In this document: piece after piece, positions 23,240 through 33,945 of the stretch
Layout of the letters: each line of letters starts with the position of its first letter
Numbering within the stretch: the stretch's first letter is position 1
Assembly (NCBI RefSeq): GCF_032854445.1
Contig: NC_088295.1
Coordinates: 93,613,805 to 93,677,804, forward strand
Direction: 5' to 3'
Length of the DNA stretch: 64,000 nucleotides
Source: Liolophura sinensis
Taxonomy: Eukaryota; Mollusca; Polyplacophora; Chitonida; Chitonidae
Translations under genes and position numbers: made by a program
The notes under the pieces: model-generated
Database searches by the model: none
The model's input: only the letters and a program-made list of their open reading frames with translations
What the model was told of the DNA's origin: nothing

Positions 23240-23620
23240 TATAGACTAGGAGGATCAATGTTATTGAGGCAGTCTGGTTGGCAAAATAGATTTGCAAGGT
23301 AATGGCACATTCAGAACATTGAGATATGTGGTTAAATACTTCACTGTGCCTGAAACCACTGTGTTCCTTGATTCTAGAGAGGAGACATCTGTCAGTTTTC
23401 CCTATGTATTCGGAAAGATACCCTGGACATGAGAACTTGTATACAACAGAGCTTTTAAACTATTTTGGAGTCAGATCTTTTGTGTTCAGGTAGAAACTGG
23501 ATTTGGTAGTCTGCCAGAGAAAGACAAACGTAACAGGTTTGTTCAAGAGAGAGCGTGTTTTAGAAATACATTTTCTAGCAAGGTACGTTCCTTCTTTACC
23601 AGTGTAAAGGAGAAGCATCC
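23240..23620 (-). mobile_element. Penelope-like element fragment, GIY-YIG endonuclease part
   Basis: Translating the minus strand from about 23460 downwards gives VVYKFSCPGY, SEYIGKTDR, RIKEHSG and FNHISQCSEC. This is the GIY-YIG endonuclease layout of Penelope-like elements: Y-K-F-x-C, Y-I-G-K-T, R-x-x-E-H and a late Cys pair. There is one in-frame stop ahead of it, and the frame decays past 23290. No reverse transcriptase lies upstream on the same strand, so it is an orphan fragment. Confidence 0.75.
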
Positions 23621-23646
23621 ATTGTTCGGCCCAATAAACATCAATA

Positions 23647-24273
23647 TTGCGCTATGGACTTAAATTCGGTCTTGCTACACAACTTAAGGACTCAGACGTG
23701 ATCATAATCGCGGAAAATATCTGGGAACAACTCCGTTATAACAACGTTCTTCCACCCAGCGATATTAAAAAGGCAAAGGTTAAGAGCTCACTCCGTGCAA
23801 TGGCCGTCAACTTTCTAGACATTGACAATAAACGCCTCAGAACCGACTCCAAACGAATTAAGGTACTTAAAGAAATGAAACGTATGTACGCCATACTAAA
23901 GCCGAACAAGGGAAGTGGTGTTCTGCTGATGAAGTGGACTGATTATTTTGACTCCTTGTTAAACTTATTTTCTAATGATAAGAAGTTCCGCAAGTTAACC
24001 AACAATCCCATACTGACTCAACCCAACACTATACAAACTTATCTGTGTACCCTACTAAAACGTGGAGATATTACGGAAGAGGAACTCCATTCCATCCGAC
24101 CCGTTACAGCTAGACCGGCTAGAGCCCACATTCTTCCTAAGATACACAAGGATTACGGCACAATTCCACCCATGCGACCGATCATAGATACTACTGGGAC
24201 TGCTTGTTATGGCGTGGGGAAGTTCTTGGCCTCATTAAAGAAGCTCATCAAGAACACATTCAAATTCACATAA
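23647..24273 (+). pseudogene. Penelope-like reverse transcriptase, N-terminal fragment
   Basis: A 208-codon open frame. It reads LKPNKGSGVLLM (RT N-terminal K-x-x-K-G region), ILPKIHKDYG and MRPIIDTTGTACYGVGKFLA. These match the L-P-K-I-H-K ... R-P-I pattern typical of Penelope-like RTs. The frame stops before the catalytic motifs with two Asp residues, so it cannot be active. It points away from the GIY-YIG fragment at 23240-23620, so the original element has been rearranged or two insertions abut. Could be another non-LTR class, but the motif order favours Penelope. Confidence 0.7.
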
Positions 24274-24339
24274 CAAGATTCACATAACAACCGATATCAA
24301 TGTATACATGTCATTGCCTGTTCAATTTTGAATATAAGT

Positions 24340-24525
24340 GCCATGCCAATGACCTAATCCAAGACGGCAAAACCATCCATTACCGTATCAATGACCTAAT
24401 TGAAGACGGAAATATCATTCATTACCCTATCAATGATCTAATTAATAACGGCAATACCATCCATTACCGTATCAATGACCTAATCAAAGACGGCAATAAC
24501 ATATATTACCGTATCAATATAAGCG
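24340..24525. repeat. 42-bp minisatellite, inverted dispersed block of about 4 copies
   Basis: Unit atgacctaatccaagacggc, aaaaccatccattaccgtat, ca. It is the reverse complement of the diverged copies at 11930-12100 in another intron of the same gene, 12 kb away. It encodes NDLIQDGKTIHYRI repeats in the plus frame; the antisense of the first array gives the same peptide. Confidence 0.9.
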
Positions 24526-24699
24526 TCAAGTCCGACATTCATATACCACTCGTAGCCCGTAAAGGGCGCTCCAAGTCGATAATTGCAAGATCCATTTCCA
24601 AAACAATGTTTAACACTAGCTCCCAAAGACAAAGGTATGTAAGAAATTATAGAATTAGGAAATAAAGCCGATAACACACAAGAGAGAAGATGTCATCAG

Positions 24700-25180
24700 T
24701 TTTCAATCATGCCGGGCAGACAGTTGATATTCCAGGCATGAATTCCATATCAGAGTTCAAATTCGTAGTCCATGAATGAGTTCTAGGTCAAATAAAAATC
24801 AAACCAGGTATCTCAGTCGCGCTTTAATTGCAACTGTTCATAAATTCATCATGCTGATGTAATGAGCATGGCTACCTTTACGGCCCCTAGCCCCTGGTTA
24901 AGCGGTATAGATACAGTTTGAAAATGACGAGCGTTACAGACCTTAACCGAACAGATTGTGATTAAAAAGTAACGGGCGATTACGTCTTTCCCGTTAATAT
25001 ATAAGGATCTCTTACTACAAGAGGCGCCATCTATGTTACACATGACATGCTGGTCTGTTTAAAAGCTGTCTACAAGACAGACGGTTACACTCGGCAACCA
25101 GCGCCATCCGTGTTGTTAACTACCATGTGCACGATAGATATGTACATAGGGATAACAGCACCGTCTACATGGTTAATTAC
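24700..25180. other. D5 intron between element fragments
   Basis: Nothing recognised apart from low-complexity composition. Confidence 0.4.
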
Positions 25181-26640
25181 AATGCAGACCGCCAAAGTTT
25201 CTGAACGCTCTGTCCATACATGCCAAGGAGAGTGTTATACTTATTGACAAAATTGAGAAGTTCAGAATGAAGACGTTTCATGGAGTACCCTTGACAAACT
25301 AGTTTTTGAACTAACAGCTTGTGACGCAGATTAAAGTTATCACAATTTACGCAAGATCTGACAAATGCTACAAGGCGAGATATGTATACGCCATATGCAG
25401 GACCCTTTGGTATATTGCTATCCAAATAAGGATAATTTACAATATCAAAATTAAATTATCCCTCTTGTCGTAAAGGCGGCGTGAATGGAGACCCTCTTCG
25501 TCTTTGTAAAGATATATAGATCCAAATAAGATGTACCATCAGGACTATCTGTTGTCTCCTTTAAATCCAGTGAAGGCGAATAGATTTCCTTCACCGCTTC
25601 AGTAAAATGAGTACTATTTAACGCCAGTAGATCATCAATATACCGCTTGGTAGATGAAAAGGATAGAGTTTTAAAGATCTAACTTTTAAGTAATTTCTGC
25701 ATATAGTCGTATTCATATGAAAACAGTTGTAGGTCTGCCAAAAGAGTCGCACAATTGGTACATTGGAATACCTATGCACTGTTGGTAAATGGTATCCCCG
25801 AATTTCACATAGATATTATTGATGAGAAATTCAAGTAATTCAATTAATAATATAACATCCCATGAGTGCTAACTAACCTTAATAAATAGTAGAACTAAAG
25901 GAAGCCTTATTGCTTCTGACGTTGATGTAACGTTGACCTGTTCTAGTAAATACCGAGACAATTACCGACGATATTCTTTCCATAAGATCTTTGTGGGGAA
26001 TCGTAGTATAGAGAGTAGAGAAATCCCATGTGGATACGTCTTTGTACGGTATTTGCATATGAGCATCAAGTTGTTTTGTAAGACGTTTGGAGTCCACATG
26101 CAGTTGACATCTGAATTTTTGGTTATGGCGCAACAATACTTATTCCAAAATGACTTTACTTCTTGTAACGCTCTCGTAAGTAAGGTTGACAAGCATTTGG
26201 TGGTACAACTTCTTGAACCCACAATAAATCGTGCCTTGTAAGGGGATTTATGCATTTTAGGAATCCAGTAAAATTGTTGTATTTCTGTATGACGGGTAGA
26301 TATATTTATGCACCTTTCTTTAAGAAAGGTTTTGTGTTTATTAAATAGTTCCTCCAGAGTACATGTAGTAGCAGAATACGTGGATGTTGCTGTAGATGTA
26401 CATAGTTCTTGAACAAGAATTTGATAATAATAATTCTTGCAAATAAAGATGACATTATTAGGAGCCTTTTCTGCTACAGTGATGACAAATTTACTATGAA
26501 GGTCAGCGAGTGTTTCTTGCACAGTGGGATCCTTCAGAACCTGTTTAACTTTAGGTACAGCATCAATATCTATGCCGTGTATAGCTAGACTAAATTTCTT
26601 TTTGACAATCTCAAGCCAATCGTTCAGTACCGAACACTCT
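25180..26640 (-). mobile_element. Second retroelement with RT, minus strand, degenerate
   Basis: Minus-strand pieces in order: FYWIPKMHKSPYKARFIVG and SCTTKCLSTLL at 26520-25962; DVSTWDFSTLYTTIPHKDLM in 26136-25879; DSNIPKGPAYGVYISRLV and LLVQKLVCQG at 25425-25177. They belong to one reverse transcriptase ORF type: thumb-like tail last, F-S-T-L-Y-T region in the middle. It is broken by frameshifts and stops. I judge it Penelope-related or a similar RT from the P-K-x-H-K motif. It differs in sequence from the fragment at 23647, so it is a separate insertion. Confidence 0.7.
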
Positions 26641-26769
26641 CCTTATCATAGCTAAATAAAATGCCGAAGTACTGAGTAACAGTGAAATCTTTTCTCGGAG
26701 TTACACTAGTTGTGAATCACGAGCATGTCATGCAAAACTTCGACACGGTACTGGCGTGTCTTAACGATG

Positions 26770-28265
26770 TTCGTGATACACCGTGATACCCCATCCAGAG
26801 ATATGTAGTCAGCTATCTAGTTATATACCTCATCCAGTGATACGTAGTCAACTGTCGAATTATACCTCCCCCAGTAATAATATACCTCATGCAATGATAC
26901 ATAGTCAACCATCCAATTAAATACCTTATCTAGTGATACGTAGTCAGCTGTTTGATTGTGTAGGCCACCATCTAATCCAGGGATACGTAGTCAACTGTCT
27001 AATTATACCTCCCCCAGAAATAATATACCTCATTTAATGATACATAGTCAACCATCCAATTAAATATCTTATCTAGTGATACGTAGTCAGCTGTTTGATT
27101 GTGTAGGCTACCATCTAATCCAGGGATACGTAGTCAACTGTCTAATTATACCTCCCCCAGAAATAATATACCTCATGTAATGATACATAGTCAACCATCC
27201 AATTAAATATCTCATCTAGTGATACGTAATCAGCTGTCTGCTTGTGTAGGCCTACATCTAATCCAGGGATACGTAGTCAACTGTCTAATTATATACCTCA
27301 TTCAGCGATACGTAGTCAGCTATCTAGTTATATACCTCATCCAGTGATACGTAGTCAACTGTCTAATTATACCTCCCCCAGTGATAATATACCTCATGCA
27401 ATGATACATAGTCAACCATCCAATTAAATACCTCATCTAGTGATACGTAGTCAGCTGTTTGATTGTGTACATCTAATCCAGGGATACGTAGTCAACTGTC
27501 TAATTATAGACCTCATCTAGCGATACGTAGGCAACTGCTTAATTCTTTACCTCATCCAGCGATACGTAGTCAGCTATCTAGTTATATACCTCAGCCAGTG
27601 ATGCGTAGTCAACTATCTAATTTTACTTCCTCCAGTGATACGTAGTCAGCTGACTATCATCTGTCTCATACAGTGATACGAAGTTAACTGTATAATTATA
27701 TACCTCAACCGGTGATAGGTAGTCAGCTTTCTAATTATACCTCACCCAACGATGCGTAGTTAGGTTTCTAATTATATACTTCATCAAGTGATATGTAGTC
27801 AATTGTCTAATTATATACCGCATCCAATAATGCGTAGTCAGCTGACTAATCATCTGTCTCATCCAGTGATACGAAGTTAACTGTATAATTATATACCTCA
27901 TCCAGTGATGTGTAGCTTTCTAATTCCATACATTATGCAGTGATTATTCTATACCTTACGCAGCGACATATACTCAGCTGTCTAAGTATATACCTCATCC
28001 AGTGAGACGTAGTCAATTGTCTCATTATATACGTCATCCAGTGACACGTGGTCAGTTGTCTAATTATATACGTCATCCAGTGATACGTAGTTAACTGTCT
28101 AATTATCTAGCCCATCCAAAGATGCGTAGTCAGCGGACTAATCATCTGTCTCATCCAGTGATACGGTCTAATTATACACCTAATCGAGTGATATTTAGTC
28201 AGCTTTCTAATTATATACCTCATCTGGTGATACGTAGTCAACTGTCTATTTATAGATACTATTCT
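26770..28265. repeat. About 40-bp minisatellite with longer sub-periods
   Basis: Diverged units of ctcatccagtgatacgtagt, caactgtctaattatatac. Between 26900 and 27480 a larger block (atttaatgatacatagtcaa then gtttgattgtgtaggc) recurs about every 145 bp, so a higher-order repeat has formed inside the array. The right part is more diverged. Confidence 0.88.
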
Positions 28266-28508
28266 TTAATTTGTATATAAGGCACCGTCATTTTATTTAA
28301 ATTGGCATTGGTAATTTTATTTTAAGTAGGCCTATTTCGCGTGAATGTGCGTCTGGTAAGTCGTTGATGTTTAAGATGGTAATTTCTTCCCTATCCTCAT
28401 ATCCACCGTGATCACGATTGTCACTTGTCACTTGTCCACGTGAATGGTCATGACCATATATATCTGTGACGGTGACTGGCTGAAGCCTTACCGTGAATAC
28501 CCTTCCAG

Positions 28509-28668
28509 CCGGACGAACGCCTGGTCATCGCGCAGAAGACTCACCTCTCCAACACGACATTATCCCTGACAATACAAGAGCTACAACCAACTGACGCCGG
28601 CAGGTACCTGTGCACGGCCCAGAACTCGGCCGGCTCCGATCAGAAGACTGTTGACCTCCATCTTCAAG
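28509..28668 (+). CDS. Exon D5b: second half of Ig domain 5
   Basis: Acceptor atacccttccag, then PDERLVIAQKTHLSNTTLSL. It continues QELQPTDAGRYLCTAQNSAG and ends KTVDLHLQG. Donor CAAG|GTATTT is at 28669. It is 160 nt, phase 0 to phase 1. It pairs with 20444-20619 across 7.9 kb, joining TTT to CCG with no split codon. Confidence 0.92.
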
Positions 28669-28724
28669 GTATTTACAGCTACATGTATGTCGGGTGTCCT
28701 TGTTTGCAGTTTTAAAGGCTTGCC

Positions 28725-29362
28725 CGTTAATACATGGACACTTCTGTGTGAATATACCCATACCCAATATCCAAGCATCCATTCGTTAATACATGGACAC
28801 TTCTGTGTGAATATACCCATACACAATATCCAAGCATCCATCCGTTAATACATGGACAATCCAAGCATCCATCCGTTAATACATGGACACTTCTGTGTGA
28901 CTATACCCACACCCAATATCCAAGCATCCATCCGTTAATACATGGACACTTCTGTGTGACTATACCCATACCCAATATCCAAGCATCCATCCGTTAATAC
29001 ATGGACACTTCTGTGTGAATATACCCATACCCAACATCCGTTAATACATGGACAATCCAAGCATCCATCCGTTAATACATGGACACTTCTGTGTGAATAT
29101 ACCCATACCCAATATCCAAGCATCCATCCGTTAATACATGGACACTTCTGTGTGACTATACCCATACCCAATATCCAAGCATCCATCCGTTAATACATGG
29201 ACACTTCTGTGTGAATATACCCATACCCAACATCCGTTAATACATGGACAATCCAAGCATCCATCCGTTAATACATGGACACTTCTGTGTGAATATACCC
29301 ATACCCAATATCCAAGCATCCATCCGTTAATACATGGACACTTCTATGTGAATATACCTCAA
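28725..29362. repeat. 59-bp minisatellite with truncated units
   Basis: Unit ccgttaatacatggacactt, ctgtgtgaatatacccatac, ccaatatccaagcatccat. About 10 copies. Short deleted units (ccgttaatacatggacaatc) appear twice at regular places, so a multi-unit block was itself duplicated. Confidence 0.92.
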
Positions 29363-29404
29363 AGAGTAGGGCTATATACCCGCATAAGTACGTAGAACGT
29401 CCAT

Positions 29405-29495
29405 GCGCCGAGCGTGTACGTGTATGGAGTGCGTGTATGGAGTGCCTATAAGGAGTGCGTGTATGGAGTGCGTGTATGAAGAGCGTGCATGTCTA
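29405..29495. repeat. Short GTGTATGGAGTGC repeat
   Basis: Five or six imperfect copies of gtgcgtgtatggagt, period about 13-16 bp. Confidence 0.7.
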
Positions 29496-29644
29496 AGCAT
29501 CCTGGCCACTAAAATGTATACGCCAACTTTGCACATACAAGTGTAACTTTCTCACACACAAAATTAACCCAAACCCGTACATACGACTTACATTTTGGCC
29601 AAATGAATGTATAAATTTTGTTGGTAGACGTATCTTCGATGTAT

Positions 29645-29822
29645 TTGTTTATTTATTTGATTGGTGTTTCACGCCATACTTGAGAATATTTTACTTTTAC
29701 AACGCCGGCCAACATTATGGTGGAGGAAACGGGGCAGAGCCGGGGGAAACCCTTGACAATCCGCAGATTGCTAACAGAGCTTCCCTCTTATGATTGTTGC
29801 TGAAGCCAAAATGAGCTGGACT
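29645..29822 (-). mobile_element. SINE family A, partial
   Basis: Reverse-oriented: tttatttgattggtgtttca, cgccatacttgagaatattt, ggccaacattatggtgg, gagccgggggaaaccc and, at the far end, atgagctgga. The tRNA head is lost. Confidence 0.85.
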
Positions 29823-30342
29823 AAGTCATTGTATTGTACATTTTTGATGGGGGCGAAAACAATGTATGCCGTTTTAATGTTCATTAATTTCTCACACCAG
29901 GCAAAGGTAGGCCCGTATCTTTATCGTGTCTTAGAACAATTGTCTATCACCTCGTGGATAAAACAATCAGCAATATCAACTTGGTTGTGTCGTGGTGTGC
30001 ACATACGCATCAGCATTGTTCATTGTATAGAACGTAGGATACAATAGCAGCAGTAAATCATGAGACCGATTCTTTTTAGAATTATTGTTTCATATTTTCC
30101 CTGAATTAGTATTATTAATTTCGAAGTTTCAAGTAAAAAGCGTGGTTTGTTTTGGTTATAATGAACTCAGAGTCGTTGTATGTCCAGCGTACAGAAAGTA
30201 GGGCACAATAACAGAAATAATGATTAGAACAGCTTAAAATGCTGCTTGTGGTAAAGGTTTATTTTCCATATAGACCTACTCAACGTTTGCATTCACCAAT
30301 TTAGAAGTTTCAACTAAAAGGTGAGGATTGTTTTGGGTATAG

Positions 30343-30500
30343 TGGAATCAGAGTCTCCCCCAGTGATAACGAGAAAGACGGAAAATGTGGAAGCGGAGGA
30401 AGGCAGCCGGATGGACATGACGTGTGTGGCCTCTGGTAAGCCTGCTCCGGAGATTAAGTGGTGGAAATACGAGGCATTCAAGGATTTCCAGCTCATATTG
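30343..30500 (+). CDS. Exon D6a: first half of Ig domain 6
   Basis: Acceptor gttttgggtatag (phase 1) and donor TTG|GTAGGT at 30501 (phase 0). It encodes ESPPVITRKTENVEAEEGSR, MDMTCVASGKPAPEIKWWKY. It differs from duplicate D9a (42745-42902) by only a few residues (M/V, F/L, I/L). The exon's end plus donor recurs twice in the following 100 bp. Confidence 0.94.
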
Positions 30501-30605
30501 GTAGGTGTATAACTGTTTAACTTCGTTTTGGCTCGTGTACTCTTCTTCCAGCTTATACTGGTAGATGTATACCTTTTCCAGCTCATATTGGTGGGTCTGT
30601 ATGCT
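30488..30605. repeat. Three copies of the D6a exon-donor junction
   Basis: TTCCAGCTCATATTG|GTAGGTGTAT is followed by ttccagcttatactggtaga and ttccagctcatattggtggg. The exon part of the unit is about 15 nt. Confidence 0.85.
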
Positions 30606-30752
30606 TCAGGACATGCTCTATGATACGTACAAGCAACGACAAATGCTCAACTTAGAAGTATTTTTTTAACAAATATCGCAACATTTTTTCCTGAATGTGT
30701 ACACACTTATGAATGGGGAAATGCATACTGAACTGTTTGAATCATTAAACAG

Positions 30753-30918
30753 CCAAACGACCGATACACTCTGACGAAGAAAGATATGGATGAGGAAGTA
30801 CTCGGCACGTTGAGTGTAACAAATGTCAGTCCAGCTGATTCGGGCCAGTACGTGTGCACTGCCATCAACCAGCACGGCAGTGTGCGGGGAAATATCTTCC
30901 TGCAGGTTAATACACCAG
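30753..30918 (+). CDS. Exon D6b: second half of Ig domain 6
   Basis: Acceptor aatcattaaacag, then PNDRYTLTKKDMDEEVLGTL. The F-strand motif is SPADSGQYVCTAINQHGSVR and the end is GNIFLQVNTPG. Donor CCAG|GTATGT is at 30919. It is 166 nt, phase 0 to phase 1. Read-through past the donor stays open to a stop at 31002-31004, with a second donor (CCAG|GTACGT) exactly 60 nt on at 30979. Use of that donor would add 20 residues in frame. Confidence 0.93.
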
Positions 30919-32400
30919 GTATGTTCTTCAAATCTGGGAATGTGTGTGGAAATATCTTTATGCAGGTCGTTACTCCAGGTACGTTCTGCAAATTTGGGAA
31001 TTAGCGAGGAAATATCTTCATGCAGGTCAATACTCCAGGTACGTTCTGCAAATTTTTGAATATGTTTGGTAATATCTTCCTGCAGGTCGTTACTCCAGGT
31101 ACGTTCTGCAAATTGGGAATGTGTGGGGGAATATCTTCATGCAGGTCGTTACTCCAGGTACGTTCCGCAAATTTGGGAATGTGTGGGGAAATGTCTTCAT
31201 GCAGGTCGTTACTCCAGGTATGTTCTTTAAATTGGGAATGTGTGGGGGAATATTTTCATGCAGGTCGTTACTCCAGGTACGTTCTGCAAATTTGGGAATG
31301 TGTGGGAGAATGTCTTCATGCAGGTCGTTACTCCAGGTACGTTCTGCAAATTTGGGAATGTGTGGGGGAATATCTTCCTGCAGGTCGTTACTCCAGGTAC
31401 GCTCTGCAAATTTGGGAATGTGTGGGAGAATGTCTTCCTGCAGGTCGTTACTACAGGTACGTTCTGCAAATTTGGGAATGTGTGGGGAAATATCTTCATG
31501 CAGGTCAATACTCCAGGTACGTTCTGCAAATTTGGGAATGTGTGGGGGAATATCTTCCTGCAGGTCGTTACTCCAGGTATGTTCTGCAAATTTGGGAATG
31601 TGTGGGAGAATGTCTTCCTGCAGGTCGTTACTCAAGGTATGTTCTTTAAATTGGGAATGTGTGGGGGGATATTTTCCTGCAGGTCGTTACTCCAGGTACG
31701 TTCTGCAAATTTGGGAATGTGTGGGAGAATGTCTTTCTGAAGGTCGTTACTCCAGGTACGTTCTTTAAATTGGAAATGTGGGGGGGAATATCTTCCTGCA
31801 GGTCGTTACTCCAGGTATGTTCTTTAAATTGGAAATGTGGGGGGGGGGGGGGGGGAATATTTTCCTGCAGGTCGTTACTCCAGGTACATTCTGCAAATTT
31901 GGGAATGTGTGGGAGAATGTCTTCATGCAGGTCGTTACTCCAGGTACGTTCTGCAAATTTGGGAATGTGTGGGAGAATGTCTTCATGCAGGTCGTTACTC
32001 CAGGTACATTCTGCAAATTTGGGAATGTGTGGGAGAATGTCTTTCTGCAGGTCGTTACTCCAGGTACATTCTGCAAATTTGGGAATGTGTGGGAGAATGT
32101 CTTCCTGCAGGTCGTTACTCAAGGTATGTTCTTTAAATTGGGAATGTGTGGGGGAATATTTTCCTGCAGGTCGTTACTCCAGGTACTTTCTTTAAATTGG
32201 GAATGTGTGGGAGAATGTCTTTCTGCAGGTCGTTACTCCAGGTATGTTCTTTAAATTGGAAATGTGGGGGGGAATGTCTTCCTGCAGGTCGTTACTCCAG
32301 GTACATTCTGCACATTTGGGAATGTGTGGGGGAATATCTTTATGCAAATCAATACTCCAGGTACGTGCTGCATATTTTGTGATGTGCGAGAAAATATCTC
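30885..32400. repeat. 60-bp minisatellite seeded at the D6b donor, about 25 copies
   Basis: The unit has an exon-derived half (gggaaatatcttcctgcagg, t..tactccag) and an intron-derived half (gtacgttctgcaaatttggg, aatgtgtg). The first copy is the real 3' end of exon D6b. Most units keep a CCAG|GTACGT or GTATGT donor and also a ttcctgcag acceptor-like site. The 60-bp period equals 20 codons, so all frames give long spurious ORFs. Confidence 0.95.
31839..31855. repeat. Poly-G run inside the 60-bp array
   Basis: Seventeen consecutive G where other units have 3-6. Likely slippage expansion of the gtgggggaa segment. Confidence 0.9.
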
Positions 32401-33072
32401 CATATAAATGAAGGGTCCAGGAATTCGTACAGCAAATATGTGAACATTCGAGGACACATATTAGTCCAGGTGAAGACCCAAAATCTGTACCGCAAATGTA
32501 GGTGTGTACGTGGAAATATCTCCCTATAGGTGAATGTCATTGGTCTGTGCAACGAATAAATGCATTTGAGTAGAAATATCCTTTGAGAAAATACAAATAT
32601 GTGTTGCCTTCAAGTATTATTTGTGTTTTTGAACGAGCGTGGTTTTCATCCCATCGCAATTATGCTTTGATAAGGATATAAACATCCTACTTTTCCTTCT
32701 TTGTAATCCGATTTTGGAGGTAAGATTCAACAGTGTCATGCATGTAATACCTGCGACGAACAAGGTTTAACACGAAAGCATGTGGATGTACCTGTATACT
32801 GTCGCCTGTGTAAGCTTAGGTAAACCTTCACTCTGAACCAGTATCCGTTTTGTCTGAGACTTGTGGATGGAACAGTCTAAACCCTTGGTATACACTGGTG
32901 GCTATTAAGAACGAGCACACGAGTCACTAGTTCGACCCCGGAATAGGTGTGGACCTTAGAACGTGTGCTGTACACACAAGTTTTGTAATGACCTGTGTCT
33001 TGTGTGGCGTGTTTGGCAGAGGTCTACCAAACAAAACAGTGGTACTCCATATATTTATTTTTGCCTCCGCAG
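32401..33072. other. Intron between the 60-bp array and D7a
   Basis: The start still shows decayed 60-bp units (to about 32545), then ordinary intron. No other element recognised. Confidence 0.6.
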
Positions 33073-33230
33073 TTACACAAATAATCCCAAACCCACGGAT
33101 GGTGGTCCACCCACGGGATACAATGGCAAAGAGAGGTGAATCGACGAGTTTAGACTGCTTGGCACGGGGAGAGCCCAGACCTACAATCAACTGGTATAAA
33201 GACGGCCATCCGGTGGTGGCGGAAGTTCAG
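33073..33230 (+). CDS. Exon D7a: first half of Ig domain 7, Robo-Ig1-like
   Basis: Acceptor tgcctccgcag (phase 1) and donor CAG|GTTCGA at 33231 (phase 0, weak consensus). It encodes IIPNPRMVVHPRDTMAKRGE, STSLDCLARGEPRPTINWYK. The pattern P-R-x-V-x-H-P, K-G-E, L-x-C-x-A-x-G-x-P-x-P-T-I-x-W-Y-K is the one known from Roundabout Ig1. Its duplicate is D10a (48574-48731). Confidence 0.92.
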
Positions 33231-33556
33231 GTTCGACAACTCTTCCATTGTCCTTCTGGCTTATAGCCCATGCCATCGTATGCCACCTACAATGTGCTCA
33301 ACTCTCCCAATAACTCTTGTAATAGGTGTCCGGTTTTTCATTTAAAAAGATACATGTTATGCTATTATATAGGCCTACTGTTTTATGCATATGTCCGCAA
33401 CATTCTTGACGCTATCCCTGAAGACACATCATGCGTACAAAGTAATACCCCAAGTTAATAAAACTTCCACCAAAATACTTATAGTTATAAAATAAAATAG
33501 TTCTTAGTGCTCTGTATATAATATGTATAATTATATAATTAGTGTTTATCCTTCAG

Positions 33557-33710
33557 GACCAGGCTGCGCGGCGGCTACTGCTGAATGATGGAAGCCTTCT
33601 CTTCCTGCGAGTGAAAGGAGGTCCTTCCTCAGACGAGGGGGTCTACCACTGCCGGGCTTCCAATAAATACGGCTCCGTGGTCAGTCGGAACGCCACTCTC
33701 CTGCTTAAAG
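33557..33710 (+). CDS. Exon D7b: second half of Ig domain 7
   Basis: Acceptor ttatccttcag and donor AAAG|GTAATA at 33711. It is 154 nt, phase 0 to phase 1. It encodes LLLNDGSLLFLRVKGGPSSD, EGVYHCRASNKYGSVVSRNA. The S-L-x-F-L-R-V and D-E-G-V-Y-x-C ... S-R-N-A-T-L stretch again follows the Robo Ig1 second half. Confidence 0.93.
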
Positions 33711-33734
33711 GTAATAACCATCGAGTGTGTTAGG

Positions 33735-33945
33735 TACATATGAACTCATCTGGACAGTGGTACATGTGGACAGGGGTGCACATGGACTCAGATGCACATT
33801 GGTACTTGTGGACAGTGATACATGTGGACTTGTGTACAGTGGTACATGTGGACTCAGGTGAACAGTGGTACATGTGGACAGTGGTACATGTGGACTTAGG
33901 TGCACAGTGGTACTTGAGGACAGTGGTACATGCAGGCTAATGTGC
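33735..33945. repeat. Irregular minisatellite of acagtggtacatgtgga
   Basis: About 8 copies of ggacagtggtacatgtggac with spacers such as tcaggtgc, irregular period near 24-36 bp. Confidence 0.85.
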
